This document shows, in pieces, positions 63,839-64,000 of a stretch of 64,000 nucleotides of DNA. The translations under genes and the position numbers were made by a program. Under the pieces are notes generated by a model, which saw only the letters and a list, made by a program, of their open reading frames with translations, was not told where the DNA came from and ran no database searches. Source of the DNA: Phycisphaerae bacterium (GTDB taxonomy: Bacteria > Planctomycetota > Phycisphaerae > UBA1845 > PWPN01); contig JAGNEZ010000022.1 of assembly GCA_018003015.1 (NCBI GenBank), forward strand, positions 28,234 to 92,233, read 5' to 3'. The first letter of the stretch is position 1. Each line of letters starts with the position of its first letter.

Positions 63839-64000
63839 ATGGCACGGCGCAAGTCATCACGCACACCGGCGGGAGACCGACGAGAACCGTCGCCGGAATC
63901 CGGTGCCCCTGGGCCGCCCGTACCTCCAAAAAGAAGAAAGAGGACTACCCCACGTCGGGACCGCAAACCCCCACCCGTGGCCGCGGAGCCTCCTCCCGCG
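63839..64000 (+). CDS. possible start of a further gene, runs off the window
   Basis: From ATG 63839 a frame stays open to the window edge (54 codons): MARRKSSRTPAGDRREPSPE, then GPPVPPKRRKRTTPRR. It is basic and Pro-rich, as in the cytoplasmic N-termini of some ABC permeases or of DNA-binding proteins. No ribosome site is seen. In this GC-rich context an open frame of this size has weak meaning. Confidence 0.3.
   Translation, partial: MARRKSSRTPAGDRREPSPESGAPGPPVPPKRRKRTTPRRDRKPPPVAAEPPPA

Overview
The window is a GC-rich, densely coded bacterial chromosome segment with no rRNA, tRNA, CRISPR array, intact insertion sequence or prophage that I could see. The gene content points to a planctomycete, most likely of the Phycisphaerae type. 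The signs are three type IV prepilin-like proteins (GFTLIEV-type leaders) with C-terminal motifs like those of the DUF1559/H-X9-DG group, a PEP-CTERM protein, secreted proteins ending in dockerin-like DxDxDVDxxDF tails, a secreted sulfatase, very large secreted or membrane proteins of unknown function, URO-D-like methyltransferases and several carbohydrate-active enzymes. The assignment is by gene style, not by a marker gene tree.

Layout. 1-1037: the end of a GH65 disaccharide phosphorylase, overlapping beta-phosphoglucomutase. 1153-9008: a sugar isomerase-like protein, a PHP phosphoesterase, a membrane metallophosphoesterase behind bamA, and asparagine synthetase. 9293-20624: two adjoining giant genes made of three copies of one long module, the last two copies fused into a 2599-residue polypeptide. 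20721-28534: secreted and surface proteins, including two paralogous proteins of which one ends in PEP-CTERM and the other in a dockerin-like tail, with a prepilin-like gene between them. 28617-32869: a Zn-motif URO-D-like methyltransferase, divergent from truA, a GT4 glycosyltransferase and an EamA transporter. 33478-34977: a strong promoter, a prepilin-like gene and a small zinc-ribbon membrane protein. 35011-39209: a type II fatty acid/polyketide cassette (dehydratase, long ACP, dehydratase, a KAS-like protein lacking both catalytic histidines, and a normal KAS). 39417-45498: sulfatase, phytase-like esterase, transglutaminase and membrane dipeptidase. 45712-49556: folE and ppdK, closed by a very clear terminator. 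49712-53187: a second URO-D-like protein, a GH127 gene fragment and a GHL10 glycoside hydrolase. 53685-58345: an S1-domain RNA-binding protein, two hypotheticals and tatC. 58373-64000: a PmoA-like protein, a GH38 alpha-mannosidase, a lipoprotein solute-binding protein and possibly the start of another gene.

How the parts fit. Much of the window makes or processes envelope and exported material: BamA, TatC, PEP-CTERM, prepilin-like and giant proteins. It also encodes degradation of complex glycans (GH65/PgmB, GH38, GHL10, sulfatase, GH127 remnant). The most unusual items are the triplicated and fused giant proteins, the histidine-less KAS partner in the lipid cassette, a terminator-like hairpin inside that cassette, and several genes (bamA, truA and probably two more) whose -10 box lies so close to the start codon that the mRNA would be leaderless. 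Functions are read from recognised motifs. Promoters and starts are visual predictions.
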